Positions 43,693 through 52,867 of a stretch of 56,725 nucleotides of DNA are shown in pieces; positions within the stretch are counted from its first letter, which is position 1, and every line of letters starts with the position of its first letter. Under the pieces are notes generated by a model that had not been told where the DNA came from, made no database searches, and saw only the letters and a list, made by a program, of their open reading frames with translations. Source of the DNA: Pedobacter sp. ASV17 (GTDB lineage: Bacteria > Bacteroidota > Bacteroidia > Sphingobacteriales > Sphingobacteriaceae); contig NZ_JAELTX010000014.1 in NCBI RefSeq assembly GCF_016429065.1, positions 1 through 56,725 on the forward strand. Direction: 5' to 3'. Both the position numbers and the translations under genes were made by a program.

Positions 43693-44823
43693 ATGAAAAA
43701 AGTACAACTCACGGTTTTGTGCCTTTGCATTGCCCATCTCAGCTTTGCACAAGGCAAGTTTCTTAAAAAGCTTTTCTCTAACGAAAAGGACACTACCCGC
43801 AAATCCAGCTATATGCCTATTCCTGTATTTGGCTATGCGCAAGAAACTGGCTTTGAATTTGGCTTGGGGAGCATTTATTCTTTTTATGTAGATAAGGCCG
43901 ATACCACCAACCGTAGTTCTAACTTTTTTGGCGCGGCTTCTTACTCCACCAAAAAAACATACAATGTTACCTTTCGTGGCGAAGCTTGGACCAAACGTAA
44001 TGACCTGCATTTTATAGGTGAAATGCGCTTCAAAAATATGCCTTTTAACTTTTACGGCATCGGCAACAACACTTCTCATGTTGATGAAGACAAATTGGTA
44101 CAACGCATGGTCAAAGTTCAGTTTGATGCGGAAAAAGCCTTTGCCAAAAACACCTATACGGGTTTATCTCTAGGTTTTGAAAACTACCGCTTTAAGGACA
44201 GCGAACCTGGAGGCATTTACAATACAGGCCAGGGCATGTATGACAGAGATGGTGGTTCGGTTGTTTTTGTAGGCTTATCACAGAGCTATGATACCCGTAA
44301 CTCCAACAACTATCCTACCAGGGGCTTTTTTGGTCGTGTCAGCTACCAATATGCTCCCGATATTTTTGGCGGCCAAAACTTTACAGGAAGCCAAATTAAG
44401 GTTAACATACGCAACTTTTGGTCTTTAAGCCCTAAAGTGGTACTAGGTGTACAGGCGCTATATCATACTGTTCAAAGCAAAAACACTTCATTTTATTTAT
44501 TACCACAATTGGGCAATGATGAAATCATGCGTGGTTATTATGGTGGACGCTATCGTGATGCAAACTTATTGGCTGCGCAAGCAGAAATTAGGTACCGCTT
44601 CATGGAACGACTTGGCTTGGTGGTATTTGGTGGCGGCGGAAAAGTGTTTGCAAATAATCACTTTCATCTTAAAGACTTTAAACCTAATTATGGTGTTGGG
44701 GGACGCTACTTTTTTGATCCTGCCAAGGGCCTAAGCGTACGCATAGATTATGGTGTTGGTGAAAAACGACCAAACGAAAAACGTCAAAGCGGTTTCTACA
44801 TCAGTTTTGCGGAAGCTTTTTAA
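43693..44823 (+). CDS. Omp85/BamA-family outer-membrane beta-barrel protein without POTRA domains, 376 aa
   Basis: The signal peptide is about 1-19 (LSFAQ). The rest is a beta-barrel of alternating strands (YNVTFRGEAWTKRNDLHFIG, GGSVVFVGLSQSYDTRNSNN, TRGFFGRVSYQYAPDI). It contains the inner loop motif MRGYYGGRYRD, the counterpart of the VRGF/Y motif of Omp85 proteins, and ends in aromatic FAEAF, the usual barrel C-terminus. The length leaves no room for POTRA domains. Such short surface-antigen D15-like proteins are common in this phylum and have no firm role; lipid or protein passage has been proposed for relatives. Confidence 0.9.
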   Translation: MKKVQLTVLCLCIAHLSFAQGKFLKKLFSNEKDTTRKSSYMPIPVFGYAQETGFEFGLGSIYSFYVDKADTTNRSSNFFGAASYSTKKTYNVTFRGEAWTKRNDLHFIGEMRFKNMPFNFYGIGNNTSHVDEDKLVQRMVKVQFDAEKAFAKNTYTGLSLGFENYRFKDSEPGGIYNTGQGMYDRDGGSVVFVGLSQSYDTRNSNNYPTRGFFGRVSYQYAPDIFGGQNFTGSQIKVNIRNFWSLSPKVVLGVQALYHTVQSKNTSFYLLPQLGNDEIMRGYYGGRYRDANLLAAQAEIRYRFMERLGLVVFGGGGKVFANNHFHLKDFKPNYGVGGRYFFDPAKGLSVRIDYGVGEKRPNEKRQSGFYISFAEAF

Positions 44824-45016
44824 GCAGCAAATGCTTTAACACAAAGTTTTTACATCCATTAGTTCCTTAGAATAAGCCAAGAGCTTTAAGTTTCTGGTAT
44901 TTTTATAGAAATTAGCCTAACGCTAAAATCTAAAAACTTAACCGCCATTTGTGGGTTATGATGAATATGAAAAAATCTGACAGCTTCATCACCACTAAAG
45001 AGGAAATTATAAACAG

Positions 45017-47191
45017 ATGAAAAAATTTCTATTATTATCGCTGCTACCTTTCACTTTATTTGCCCAAAAACCTAGCCCAAAGGAAATCAACGATTGGGAA
45101 AAACAAGCTCAACAAATAGAAATTATCCGCGATAAATGGGGAATTGCCCATATTTATGGCAAAACCGATGCCGATGCTGTTTTTGGTATGTTGTATGCGC
45201 AATGCGAAGACGACTTTAAACGTGTGGAGCTTAACTATATTGAAAAACTTGGTCGTTTAGCAGAAATCGAAGGTGAAAAAAGCCTGTATAATGACCTTCA
45301 AATTAGACTGCTCATTGACAGCACACAGGCGATCAACGATTATAAAAAAGCCGAACCGTGGTTAAAAAAGATATTGGATGCTTACGCTAATGGAATTAAT
45401 TTTTATCTCTACAAAAATCCACACGTCAAACCTGCGCTGCTTACCAAATTTAAAGCATGGTATCCATTTTTATGGACCGATGGCAGTATTGGTGCGATTA
45501 GCACGGGAAACCTAACCATTGCCGAACTTAAAAAATTCTATACCAACGATTACTCGCCAACCAGTTCTTTACCACAAATCAGAGATCAGCATAGCGGCTC
45601 CAACGGCTTTGCCTTTGCCCCTAAAATCAGTAAAACAGGAAAGGCAATGCTGTACATTAACCCCCATACCACTTTTTATTTTAGGCCCGAAATACATATG
45701 CAAAGTGAGGAAGGCTTGAATACTTACGGTGCAGTCACTTGGGGACAGTTTTTCATTTATCAGGGTTTCAACGAATTTTGCGGTTGGATGCACACTTCCA
45801 ATAATGTGGACGTAGCTGATATGTATGCCGAGAAAATCACCAAACTGAACAAAACCCTCTATTACACTTACGACAAGAAACTTTATCCAATTGGCAAAAA
45901 AACAATAGAAATCAAATATTTAGAAAACGGATTGTTGCAGACTAAAAAGTTTGAGACCTACTTTACGCACAACGGCCCGGTAATGGCCGTGAGAGATGGC
46001 AAGTGGATTAGTTTGAAGCATCAAAACCAAAATCCGACAAGTTTGCTACAAAGTTGGATTCGTACCAAATCAAAAAGTTTTGAAGATTATCAAAAAGCGA
46101 TGGATTTAAATGCCAATGCTTCCAACAATACCGTTTATGCCGACGCAAAAGGAAATATCGCCTATTGGCACGGCAACTTTGTTCCAAAACGAGATACCGC
46201 TTACAATTGGAGCGAAGTAGTGGATGGCACCACCTCTGCTACCACATGGCAGGGTCTTCATCCAGTTAGCGAAACCATTCATGTGTACAATCCTATAAAT
46301 GGCTGGCTGCAAAACTGTAACTCTACACCGTTTACGGTAGCTGGCGCAAACAGTCCAAAAAAATCGGCCTATCCAAGTTACATGGCCCCCGATGGAGAGA
46401 ATTTTAGAGGTGTAGCGGCACTCCGCTTATTAAACCAACCTAAAAAGTACGATTTAAATGACGTGATCAGCATGGGTTACGACACTTACCTACCCGCTTT
46501 TGAAGTACTTTTACCTGCATTAATTAAGGCCTACGAGCAATTGCCCTTAGACCATTCGCTTCGAGCAAGTTTAAGAGAACCTATTGCTGAACTGAAAAAA
46601 TGGAATTACTACTCATCTGCAAGCTCCATTGCAGGCACTTTGGCTATGGAATGGGCCCAAAGGGTAAATAGGGACATTCAAAACATATATATTAACCAAG
46701 GCGAAAAAGATCAGGTGGAAAAGACCATCGAATTTGCCAAAACAGCAAAAGCCGAAACTTTGCTCCAACCCTTAAAAGCTACCATTGACGATTTAAGCAA
46801 ACGCTTTGGCAAATGGCAAATGCCTTGGGGCGAAGTGAACAGGTTTCAACGCCTTACTGGTCAAACCATCGAAAAATATGACGACAATGCTCCTAGCCTT
46901 CCCGTAGCTTATGGCTCGGCATTATGGGGCCAACTACCCTCCTATCGCAGCAATCCATTTAACACCAACAAACGCTATGGCTATAGCGGGAACAGTTTTG
47001 TTTGTGCAGTAGAGTTTGGCGAAAAAGTAAAAGCTAAATCGATATTGGCTGGTGGAAATAGCGGCAATCCATCTTCTAAACATTTCAACGACCAAGCGGA
47101 GATGTTTACCAAAGGAGAGTTTAAGGATGTGCTATTTTACAAAGAAGATATATTAGCTAACATGGAGAAAAAATATCGCCCAGGGGAATAG
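45017..47191 (+). CDS. Penicillin acylase family N-terminal nucleophile hydrolase, 724 aa
   Basis: Signal peptide about 1-16 (LLPFTLFA). RDKWGIAHIYGKTDADAVFG opens the alpha chain. At QHSGSNGFAFAP the expected self-cleavage gives the new N-terminal Ser195 of the beta chain, and YINPHTTFYF and HTSNNVDVADMYAEK are further family motifs. Relatives hydrolyse amides such as penicillins, acyl-homoserine lactones or acylated amino compounds. The true substrate here is unknown, and drug breakdown should not be assumed. It lies 193 bases after the Omp85-like gene, without clear evidence of one transcript. Confidence 0.94.
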   Translation: MKKFLLLSLLPFTLFAQKPSPKEINDWEKQAQQIEIIRDKWGIAHIYGKTDADAVFGMLYAQCEDDFKRVELNYIEKLGRLAEIEGEKSLYNDLQIRLLIDSTQAINDYKKAEPWLKKILDAYANGINFYLYKNPHVKPALLTKFKAWYPFLWTDGSIGAISTGNLTIAELKKFYTNDYSPTSSLPQIRDQHSGSNGFAFAPKISKTGKAMLYINPHTTFYFRPEIHMQSEEGLNTYGAVTWGQFFIYQGFNEFCGWMHTSNNVDVADMYAEKITKLNKTLYYTYDKKLYPIGKKTIEIKYLENGLLQTKKFETYFTHNGPVMAVRDGKWISLKHQNQNPTSLLQSWIRTKSKSFEDYQKAMDLNANASNNTVYADAKGNIAYWHGNFVPKRDTAYNWSEVVDGTTSATTWQGLHPVSETIHVYNPINGWLQNCNSTPFTVAGANSPKKSAYPSYMAPDGENFRGVAALRLLNQPKKYDLNDVISMGYDTYLPAFEVLLPALIKAYEQLPLDHSLRASLREPIAELKKWNYYSSASSIAGTLAMEWAQRVNRDIQNIYINQGEKDQVEKTIEFAKTAKAETLLQPLKATIDDLSKRFGKWQMPWGEVNRFQRLTGQTIEKYDDNAPSLPVAYGSALWGQLPSYRSNPFNTNKRYGYSGNSFVCAVEFGEKVKAKSILAGGNSGNPSSKHFNDQAEMFTKGEFKDVLFYKEDILANMEKKYRPGE

Positions 47192-47272
47192 GTTTTAGCC
47201 AAACTCAAAGAAAGATATACGGACGGCGAGGACACAATCCACTTGAGCAGTTTCTAATTTAAAAATATTCCC

Positions 47273-47328
47273 CTATGTGTCTATGTGTTTGTATTTATTA
47301 AAAAGGAAATAACTACATAGAAACATAG
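47273..47328. terminator. Imperfect inverted repeat after the acylase gene
   Basis: CTATGTGTCTATGTGT (47273-47288) and CTACATAGAAACATAG (47313-47328) are reverse complements apart from a few bases. The pair looks like a dispersed repeat that could act as a terminator between the convergent acylase and DUF1345 genes. Confidence 0.45.
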
Positions 47329-47421
47329 CAAACCCTACCTACGATGGTTTCAAATGGCAGGACGACATAACTGTAGCAAAATGACATTTGGATATATAAA
47401 GCCTGATTAGAGTGGCTAATT

Positions 47422-48078
47422 TTAGCCGAACAGCCCTGCTAAGGCGCTAATCGTAAGTGCCACAATACAAGTATTGAATATGAAGGAAATTAAGCTATGC
47501 CCCAAGGTCAATCGGCGCATCCTTTTAGAAGTAATATCAATATCCGATACTTGGAAAGTCATACCAATCACAAAGGAATGGTAGGCAAAATCAATAAAAT
47601 CAGGTTCTTCATCTCCTGGAAAAACCAGTCCTTTTTGTATTTTACCAGCTTTTGTGCCATAATATAGATGTGCATAGCGAGAAGTGTAACTGGTATGCAC
47701 CAATAGCCAACTTAAAAACATGCCCAGCATTCCCAACAATACAGCAATCCATTGCTTTGTACCATGGTCTGTTTTCACCAGCAAAATAAAAACAGCCATC
47801 ATTCCCGCAAAAGTGGCCAATATTACGGTGAGAAATATAATGGCCCGCCCACCATCTTCAATACTGGCATGTTGGTGAGTTTGGGTTGCCGATGATTTGG
47901 CAAAGACCAACCAGCTAATTGCAGTTTGAATAGCGCAAAATGTTATCCAAGAAAGCATCAACCTGCTTAACTGGCCATCAAATAAAAAAGATGAAAGAAA
48001 ATAGACGGCCACTGCAATGACCAAACTAATGGTCAAGTGTTCTGCTGCTTTAATATGATGTATTCTTTTAAGTGCCAT
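47422..48078 (-). CDS. DUF1345 membrane protein, 218 aa
   Basis: Five or so hydrophobic spans (about 15-30, 38-60, 72-98, 108-126, 190-215) with a conserved soluble part HTSYTSRYAHLYY and DFAYHSFVIGMTFQVSDIDI match DUF1345. The function is unknown. The D-I-D-I loop after FQVS is the best conserved piece of the family. It is monocistronic on the minus strand, after the M56 gene but separated from it by a strong repeat hairpin. Confidence 0.9.
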   Translation of the reverse strand: MALKRIHHIKAAEHLTISLVIAVAVYFLSSFLFDGQLSRLMLSWITFCAIQTAISWLVFAKSSATQTHQHASIEDGGRAIIFLTVILATFAGMMAVFILLVKTDHGTKQWIAVLLGMLGMFLSWLLVHTSYTSRYAHLYYGTKAGKIQKGLVFPGDEEPDFIDFAYHSFVIGMTFQVSDIDITSKRMRRLTLGHSLISFIFNTCIVALTISALAGLFG

Positions 48079-48125
48079 TTCTATATTCTTTCTTCAATAA
48101 ATATAGAAAATTTCTCCTTGTCATA

Positions 48126-48168
48126 CTGAGCTAGTCGAAGTATTTGATACAGCCTTCAACTAGCTCAG
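48126..48168. repeat. Dispersed inverted repeat CTGAGCTAGT / ACTAGCTCAG
   Basis: Arms 48126-48135 and 48159-48168 are perfect, with GAAG/CTTC adding an inner stem. The sequence resembles the TCATnCTGAGCnnAGTCGAAG repeats common between genes in Bacteroidota. It sits just past the stop of the M56 gene and may end its transcript. Confidence 0.7.
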
Positions 48169-48203
48169 CGCAACAAAACACTAAAAAGCTAGCACTGTTA
48201 TCT

Positions 48204-50414
48204 TTAATCTTTGGTGTATTTCTTTGTCCGATACATATTGGCCAGTAAATCTACTTCTATCATTTCAGCTTCTATCTTAAGGTTGGCATCATCTCTTAAA
48301 GAGCCGAAATAGATGACCATTTTTTTGTTCGCATTGTCAACATGAATGACTTTTCCTTCGGCCTTATATTTCTCTAACGAAACTTTTGCTTTCCCAGACA
48401 ACATTAGATTATCAAATAGTCTGGTTCTTTTTACAGAATCAGATGCAGACCATTCTATTTTCGAAAGCGCAACATCTTTGCTGAAAAACAAAGCTCCCTC
48501 TTTACCAGGTCCAGAAATTACGCTAGTTTGTTCCTTATTTTTTGCAAACTCATAAAAATCAAAGGTTTTCTTATTGACATTATAAATGATGCTTTGGTAA
48601 ACCTTAACTTTTCCATCGGCAAAATAAACTTTTGCATTTTCTGCATGCATAAACCCATTTTTACTGTCTAAGGACGCATCATCTGCTTCAATCATTATTT
48701 TCCCGATCTGTAATTTCGCCTTTTTAAAATAGCTAACTCCACTACTTACATTTCCCAAAGCATGTTCAGCCCAAACCACTTTTATCTTCTCTTCAGAAAT
48801 TGGCGTGATGGCCAGTGGCTTTCCTTGGCTCCCAGCTACTTTTTGATAGCCTTCTTTGGTATAAAACTTAGCGTATAATGTTGGGCTAACTAGCTCGTAC
48901 TTTTTAGGATCAGAATATAATGCGATGAGTTTATCGGTAGCGTATACGTTTTTAGAGACCAATTTTTCCCCAATAAATTTCGCGGTAACCTTATCACCTA
49001 TTTTAAAATTTTCAGCTTTTGTTTTCAATCCAGATACATCCAGTAAAATCTTAAAAGTTCCATCGTTCAGCTCAATTTCGTTAACATATCCAGCTGAATT
49101 TCTTTTAAGGTTTTTGATGTTGCTATAAGCATATCTGGCTTTATTCGCTTCGTACGAAAAGGCATGTTTTTCTGGAGCCTTCATTAACGATTGACCTGCT
49201 GGAGTAGCTGCAGCATTGACCATGTAAATTGGCGCATCGTAAACCAGCTCTTCTTTTTTAGCCAGATCTTTTATACTTAATTTTTGGATCTTTCCCGAAA
49301 TGGTCACCGTCAGTTCATCACCTGCCTTAATTTTAGAAGGAATATCATGCCTAATTGGATAGGTGGTATTTCCTACTTTAAAATATAATATCCTAGGAAA
49401 ACCTTGTTTCGAAATACTATCCACCCTGCCTTTAATGGTCTTTCCAATTAACGGGTCTTCTTGAAGCTTTTCCTTCTGTTTTAACGGTGCTTTGCCTGGT
49501 GCAACATCTACCACCTCAATGGTGAAACCCCAGGTGATGCCTAAAATGATAGGCACTACCAGTAAATACATTAATTTTTTCATTTTCTTTGATTTAGTGT
49601 TGAACAACATTTTAATGCGCTCCTTAATGGGGCTTTTCACAAAATTGTGAACCAAAGTGGTTTGGCTTTCGCTCACTGCCAGTTTAAGTAATAGGGAGGC
49701 ATAATCTTTTGAGCCAAAATGTTCGGCCGTGGCTTCGTCGGCTTCATATTCGTGTGTTTGTTCTAGCGCTTTGTCCCATAAATAAATAACAGGGTTAAAC
49801 CACATAATCGCCTTGGCCATCATCATGATAATTTTATCTATGGAGTGGTATTGTTGCGCATGAACCCTTTCGTGATTAAGCAAAACAGCCAATTCTTGAG
49901 GAGCTAAATTTGACCCGTTGATGAAAACATAGTTGAAAAAAGAGCAATTGGTAAATCCCTCCGTTTTTTCCAGCAGTTTTAACCCGTCTATGGATTTGGC
50001 ATTTTGCCGTGTATAACGAACCAGCACAATCAACTTTCTAATGCCAATAAGCAATAACAATGCAGCAACAATGGTGTAAGCATAAGGAAGTAAAATAAGC
50101 CAATCGATTTGTTGCTCGATTACCTTCTCGGGCTGAAAAGCTTTGGGAACATCAACCATCTGCTCTGTGCGAACAGCTTGCAAATTTTCCATATTAGGCG
50201 AATAGCCAACCAATACTGGTTCACTAACGACTGGTTGAACCTCCCTTTCAATGGTAAAATGTAAGGTTGGAATTACAAAACTTACGATTAAAGCTCCCAA
50301 CAGATAAAACCTGTTGAATTTAAAGAAGGTAAGTTTTTGAAGTACCAGCAGATAGAAGGCGAAAAACAATACCAAACCGGCACTTGCTTTAAGCAAATAG
50401 CTGAACAGTTCCAT
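48204..50414 (-). CDS. BlaR1-like M56 membrane metallopeptidase sensor, 736 aa
   Basis: Spans at about 5-25, 36-52 and 106-130 lead to the gluzincin site HERVH (His181-Glu182-His185) with EYEAD near 222-226, then a further span at about 280-300. In BlaR1/MecR1 a penicillin-binding sensor follows. Here the outer part of about 430 residues has no SxxK/SxN/KTG set. Instead it is beta-rich with repeated short segments such as IKGRVDSISKQGF and AEGKVIHVDNANKKMVIYF. The family senses a signal outside and cuts the partner repressor. The start lies 1 base after the BlaI-like stop, so the two form a regulatory pair. The signal is unknown. Confidence 0.9.
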   Translation of the reverse strand: MELFSYLLKASAGLVLFFAFYLLVLQKLTFFKFNRFYLLGALIVSFVIPTLHFTIEREVQPVVSEPVLVGYSPNMENLQAVRTEQMVDVPKAFQPEKVIEQQIDWLILLPYAYTIVAALLLLIGIRKLIVLVRYTRQNAKSIDGLKLLEKTEGFTNCSFFNYVFINGSNLAPQELAVLLNHERVHAQQYHSIDKIIMMMAKAIMWFNPVIYLWDKALEQTHEYEADEATAEHFGSKDYASLLLKLAVSESQTTLVHNFVKSPIKERIKMLFNTKSKKMKKLMYLLVVPIILGITWGFTIEVVDVAPGKAPLKQKEKLQEDPLIGKTIKGRVDSISKQGFPRILYFKVGNTTYPIRHDIPSKIKAGDELTVTISGKIQKLSIKDLAKKEELVYDAPIYMVNAAATPAGQSLMKAPEKHAFSYEANKARYAYSNIKNLKRNSAGYVNEIELNDGTFKILLDVSGLKTKAENFKIGDKVTAKFIGEKLVSKNVYATDKLIALYSDPKKYELVSPTLYAKFYTKEGYQKVAGSQGKPLAITPISEEKIKVVWAEHALGNVSSGVSYFKKAKLQIGKIMIEADDASLDSKNGFMHAENAKVYFADGKVKVYQSIIYNVNKKTFDFYEFAKNKEQTSVISGPGKEGALFFSKDVALSKIEWSASDSVKRTRLFDNLMLSGKAKVSLEKYKAEGKVIHVDNANKKMVIYFGSLRDDANLKIEAEMIEVDLLANMYRTKKYTKD

Positions 50415-50415
50415 G

Positions 50416-50778
50416 TTAAGATTTTTTATTGATGAGTGCTTTTAACTCTTCTATATCTGCCTCACTTAGTTTGTCTTGTTTTACCATAAACGACAATAGG
50501 CTTTTGGGTGAATTATCGAAATAGCCAGAAAACAATTTAGAAAAGCTGGTTTCGGCATATTGCTCCTTGGTAATGGCAGGAAAATATTCGTAAGTCTTAC
50601 CGTAGGCTTTATAGCTTACGTAGCCTTTCTTTTCCAAAAGCCTAACGATTGACGAAATGGTGTTGTAGGGAGGTTTAGGTTCTTCATCTATTTCTTCGAT
50701 GATGTCCTTTACAAATGCATGTTCTAACTTCCATAGAATTTGCATGATACGTTCTTCGGCTTTGGTTAATTCTTCCAT
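50416..50778 (-). CDS. BlaI/MecI-type transcriptional repressor, 120 aa
   Basis: The family length and winged helix are clear: LTKAEERIMQILWKLEHAFV, PYNTISSIVRLLEKKGYVSY and the Tyr-rich wing KAYGKTYEYFPAITKEQYAE. A helical dimer part follows. It represses its own operon until cut by the M56 protein encoded next. A strong inverted repeat (50787-50810) begins 8 bases before the ATG and is the likely operator. In Bacteroidota such pairs often have no link to beta-lactams. Confidence 0.96.
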   Translation of the reverse strand: MEELTKAEERIMQILWKLEHAFVKDIIEEIDEEPKPPYNTISSIVRLLEKKGYVSYKAYGKTYEYFPAITKEQYAETSFSKLFSGYFDNSPKSLLSFMVKQDKLSEADIEELKALINKKS

Positions 50779-50786
50779 AACCGAAT

Positions 50787-50810
50787 GTATAACTGATTTT
50801 TCAGTTATAC
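50787..50810. promoter_or_regulatory. Candidate BlaI operator (24-base inverted repeat)
   Basis: GTATAACTGA (50787-50796), TTTT, TCAGTTATAC (50801-50810) is perfect. A third TCAGTT half-site is at 50821-50826, and a smaller palindrome TGACT-ATC-AGTCA lies at 50842-50854. The position just before the repressor start is typical of self-control in this family. Confidence 0.7.
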
Positions 50811-50840
50811 AACTAAAAAATCAGTTCACACAATAAAAGG

Positions 50841-50862
50841 CTGACTATCAGTCAAATAATTT
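50841..50862. repeat. 22-base motif shared with 33572-33593
   Basis: CTGACTATCAGT, C, AAATAATTT here; CTGACTATCAGT, A, AAATAATTT at 33572. One mismatch in 22 bases, in two unrelated spacers and in opposite orientation to the genes that follow. Confidence 0.6.
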
Positions 50863-50874
50863 TATATAGAAAAA

Positions 50875-51657
50875 TTAGATTTTAAGCTTAAAGTGCTCTT
50901 TGGCTTGTCCTTTCCTGAAATAAACCAATCCTATCCAAAATAAATCAACGGTGATGGTTACCTCTGGATGTGCCTTAATTTCTTCCCAAGCTTGCTTCAT
51001 GCCTTCGCTCCAATAGATATCGTCGAAAATAAGCAGGCTATTCTCGGTAAGCTTGGGCAAACACCATTCAAAATAATTGAGTGTAGCCTCTTTAGTGTGG
51101 TTACCATCAATGTAAACAAAGTCTAATTGGCTGCTTTCTTCGATGGCTTTGGGCAGCAAATCATTAAAATTACCTACTTGCAGTTCTACATTGTTTAAAC
51201 CCAGTTCATTAAAGTTCTGATAAGCTACTTCGGCAGTTTGCGGACAGCCTTCGATGGTTAGCACGTTTGCTTTTGGCTGCGCTTTGGATAGATATGCCGT
51301 GGTAATACCTAAACAAGTACCCAGTTCAACCATATTAGTAGGTTGATGATTGGCTGCTAAACGGTAAATCAGTTGAGCTAATCTGGGTGTTTTTAGTGCA
51401 TTTTTTGCAATTTGGGCTACTTTTTTGGTTCGGTTCTTATTCAAATGGGAACCTGCTCCCAAATCGGTTACGGTGATGAGCCTTTGGTCAGCTAAAAGTT
51501 TTTTTCGCTGCGCTTCTATGTCTTTGTAAACGCTTTTTGCAGAAAAATCGTAAATTACCTCATCCGCTAGTTTGTAAACAAAGGGCGAGTGTGTTCCGTG
51601 TCTGGTTTTAGCAGTAAACTGATGCTTAAGATAATCGGCAAAAAATTGTAGGACCAT
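50875..51657 (-). CDS. Class I SAM-dependent methyltransferase (O-methyltransferase-like), 260 aa
   Basis: The frame runs to 51768, but the ATG at 51657 (MVLQFFADYLKHQFTAKTRH) fits better; the upstream 37 residues look like translated spacer. The SAM site is NMVELGTCLGITTAYLS and the acidic loop is VLTIEGCPQTAEVA. LDFVYIDGNHTKEATLNYFE is typical of the Methyltransf_24 type, followed by LLIFDDIYWSEGM. The acceptor is unknown. It is the last gene before the BlaI pair on the same strand, about 100 bases away, and is probably independent of it. Confidence 0.9.
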   Translation of the reverse strand: MVLQFFADYLKHQFTAKTRHGTHSPFVYKLADEVIYDFSAKSVYKDIEAQRKKLLADQRLITVTDLGAGSHLNKNRTKKVAQIAKNALKTPRLAQLIYRLAANHQPTNMVELGTCLGITTAYLSKAQPKANVLTIEGCPQTAEVAYQNFNELGLNNVELQVGNFNDLLPKAIEESSQLDFVYIDGNHTKEATLNYFEWCLPKLTENSLLIFDDIYWSEGMKQAWEEIKAHPEVTITVDLFWIGLVYFRKGQAKEHFKLKI

Positions 51658-52002
51658 AGGGGCAAAAGTAAAGGAAAAAAGAACAAGGAGCAAAGAATAA
51701 GGATTAAGGGCTGTTTTTGCAGACTTGTTATTTTTGTTAAGGGAGGGGGAGCATTTAAACGTGCACAAAAGTTTGTAACTAAACCCGATTGGAGTGGAAA
51801 TACTTTTGCCACGGGGGTAAACCTCATAGGTTTTCTTTACATCATGCCGAGAAACCTATGAGGTTTGAGAAGCGGAAAAAAAAAGATTGAAACGAAAAGT
51901 CCCGAAGCAACTCGGGACAGGCAGGGCTGTTTTCACCAATGGAAAACTGGCCTTGATTTTCGAAAACATAAACACAATAATGGTTAGAAAGGGTAACATC
52001 AA
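51658..52002. other. Divergent intergenic region with two hairpin repeats
   Basis: There is no gene. It holds the AAACCTCATAGGTTT / AAACCTATGAGGTTT pair (51819-51866) and GTCCCGA-agcaac-TCGGGAC (51899-51918), both of the dispersed type. A frame at 51567-51827 overlapping the methyltransferase start is not credible. Confidence 0.65.
51819..51866. repeat. 15-bp-arm inverted repeat, variant of the 26779 palindrome
   Basis: AAACCTCATAGGTTT (51819-51833) and AAACCTATGAGGTTT (51852-51866) are exact inverted copies with an 18-base loop. Compared with 26779-26812 the stem differs by a G-to-A in one arm and the matching C-to-T in the other, so pairing is conserved. Confidence 0.85.
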
Positions 52003-52857
52003 ATGAAAAATGTTGCAGAAATAGATGCGTTGGTAAAATTATTGGATGATCCTGATGAGGAAGTTTTTACGCATGTGCAAGAGAAACTGCTCGAATATGG
52101 AAGTGATGCCATCAGTTCATTGGAATCGGCCTGGGAGAAATCGTTGGACACGATGCTACATGAACGGATAGAGAACATTGTACATACTATTCAGTTTACC
52201 AACGTTAAACAGGATCTTAATTTATGGTATCAAAGTGGTGCTTTCGACCTTTTACAGGGGGCGCTGATCATTAACCGCTACCAGTTTCCAGATTTGGATG
52301 AGCAGGCGGTTATTAACCAAATTGAAGATATTAAAAGGGAAGTTTGGGTTGGCCTACAGTATGAAATGAGTTCGATTGAGAAAATTAAACTGATGAACCA
52401 CGTTTTTTATAATCAGTTTGGTTTTGGCGGCAACACTAAAAATCATCATGACCCGCAAAACTCTTATTTGAACCAAGTGCTGGAGAGCAAAAAAGGCAAC
52501 CAGATTTCGTTGGCCATTATTTACTCGACCATTGCACAAAAACTAGATATTCCTGTTTACGGGGTTAATTTGCCGCAACATTTTATTTTGGGCTATATTG
52601 ACGAAAGTAATCCTGATAGGGAGCAGGCCGTGCTATTTTATATCAATGCTTTTAACAAAGGAGCCATTTTTGGCAAGCATGATGTAGACCAGTTTTTACG
52701 TCAGCTCAACTTGGAGCCACAACCAGGCTTTTATGCGCCGTGCAGCAACGCGGAAATTGTTCGCCGTATCCTTAGAAATTTGATTTCGGCTTATGAAAAC
52801 TTAGGTGCTGCCGAAAAAGTAGCGGAACTTAAGGAAATGCAAGAAATCTTATCCTAA
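52003..52857 (+). CDS. SirB1 / transglutaminase-like family protein, 284 aa
   Basis: The N-terminal helical part (EIDALVKLLDDPDEEVFTHV) is HEAT-like. The transglutaminase-like core holds LNHVFYNQFGF-type text, DPQNSYLNQVLESKKGNQIS and LDIPVYGVNLPQHFILGYID, the signature of the SirB1 (UPF0162) family. The segment YAPCSNAEIVRRILRNLISA is also typical. The protein is cytoplasmic with no proven reaction. It is followed almost at once by the PfkB kinase gene, so the two are probably co-transcribed. Confidence 0.92.
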   Translation: MKNVAEIDALVKLLDDPDEEVFTHVQEKLLEYGSDAISSLESAWEKSLDTMLHERIENIVHTIQFTNVKQDLNLWYQSGAFDLLQGALIINRYQFPDLDEQAVINQIEDIKREVWVGLQYEMSSIEKIKLMNHVFYNQFGFGGNTKNHHDPQNSYLNQVLESKKGNQISLAIIYSTIAQKLDIPVYGVNLPQHFILGYIDESNPDREQAVLFYINAFNKGAIFGKHDVDQFLRQLNLEPQPGFYAPCSNAEIVRRILRNLISAYENLGAAEKVAELKEMQEILS

Positions 52858-52867
52858 GTTGGCCTTT

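Noticed and set aside
43678..44103. Minus-strand 141-codon frame
   Set aside because: It lies wholly over the well-supported Omp85-like gene on the other strand and has no signature.
45017..47191. Antibiotic-degrading penicillin acylase
   Set aside because: The family is broad; motifs support an N-terminal nucleophile amidase but not the substrate.
48204..50778. Beta-lactam resistance module
   Set aside because: No beta-lactamase gene is near and the M56 protein lacks a penicillin-binding sensor, so only the regulatory family is supported.
51567..51827. Minus-strand 86-codon frame overlapping the methyltransferase start
   Set aside because: It overlaps a real gene in another frame and has no domain, signal with export logic or spacing to support it.
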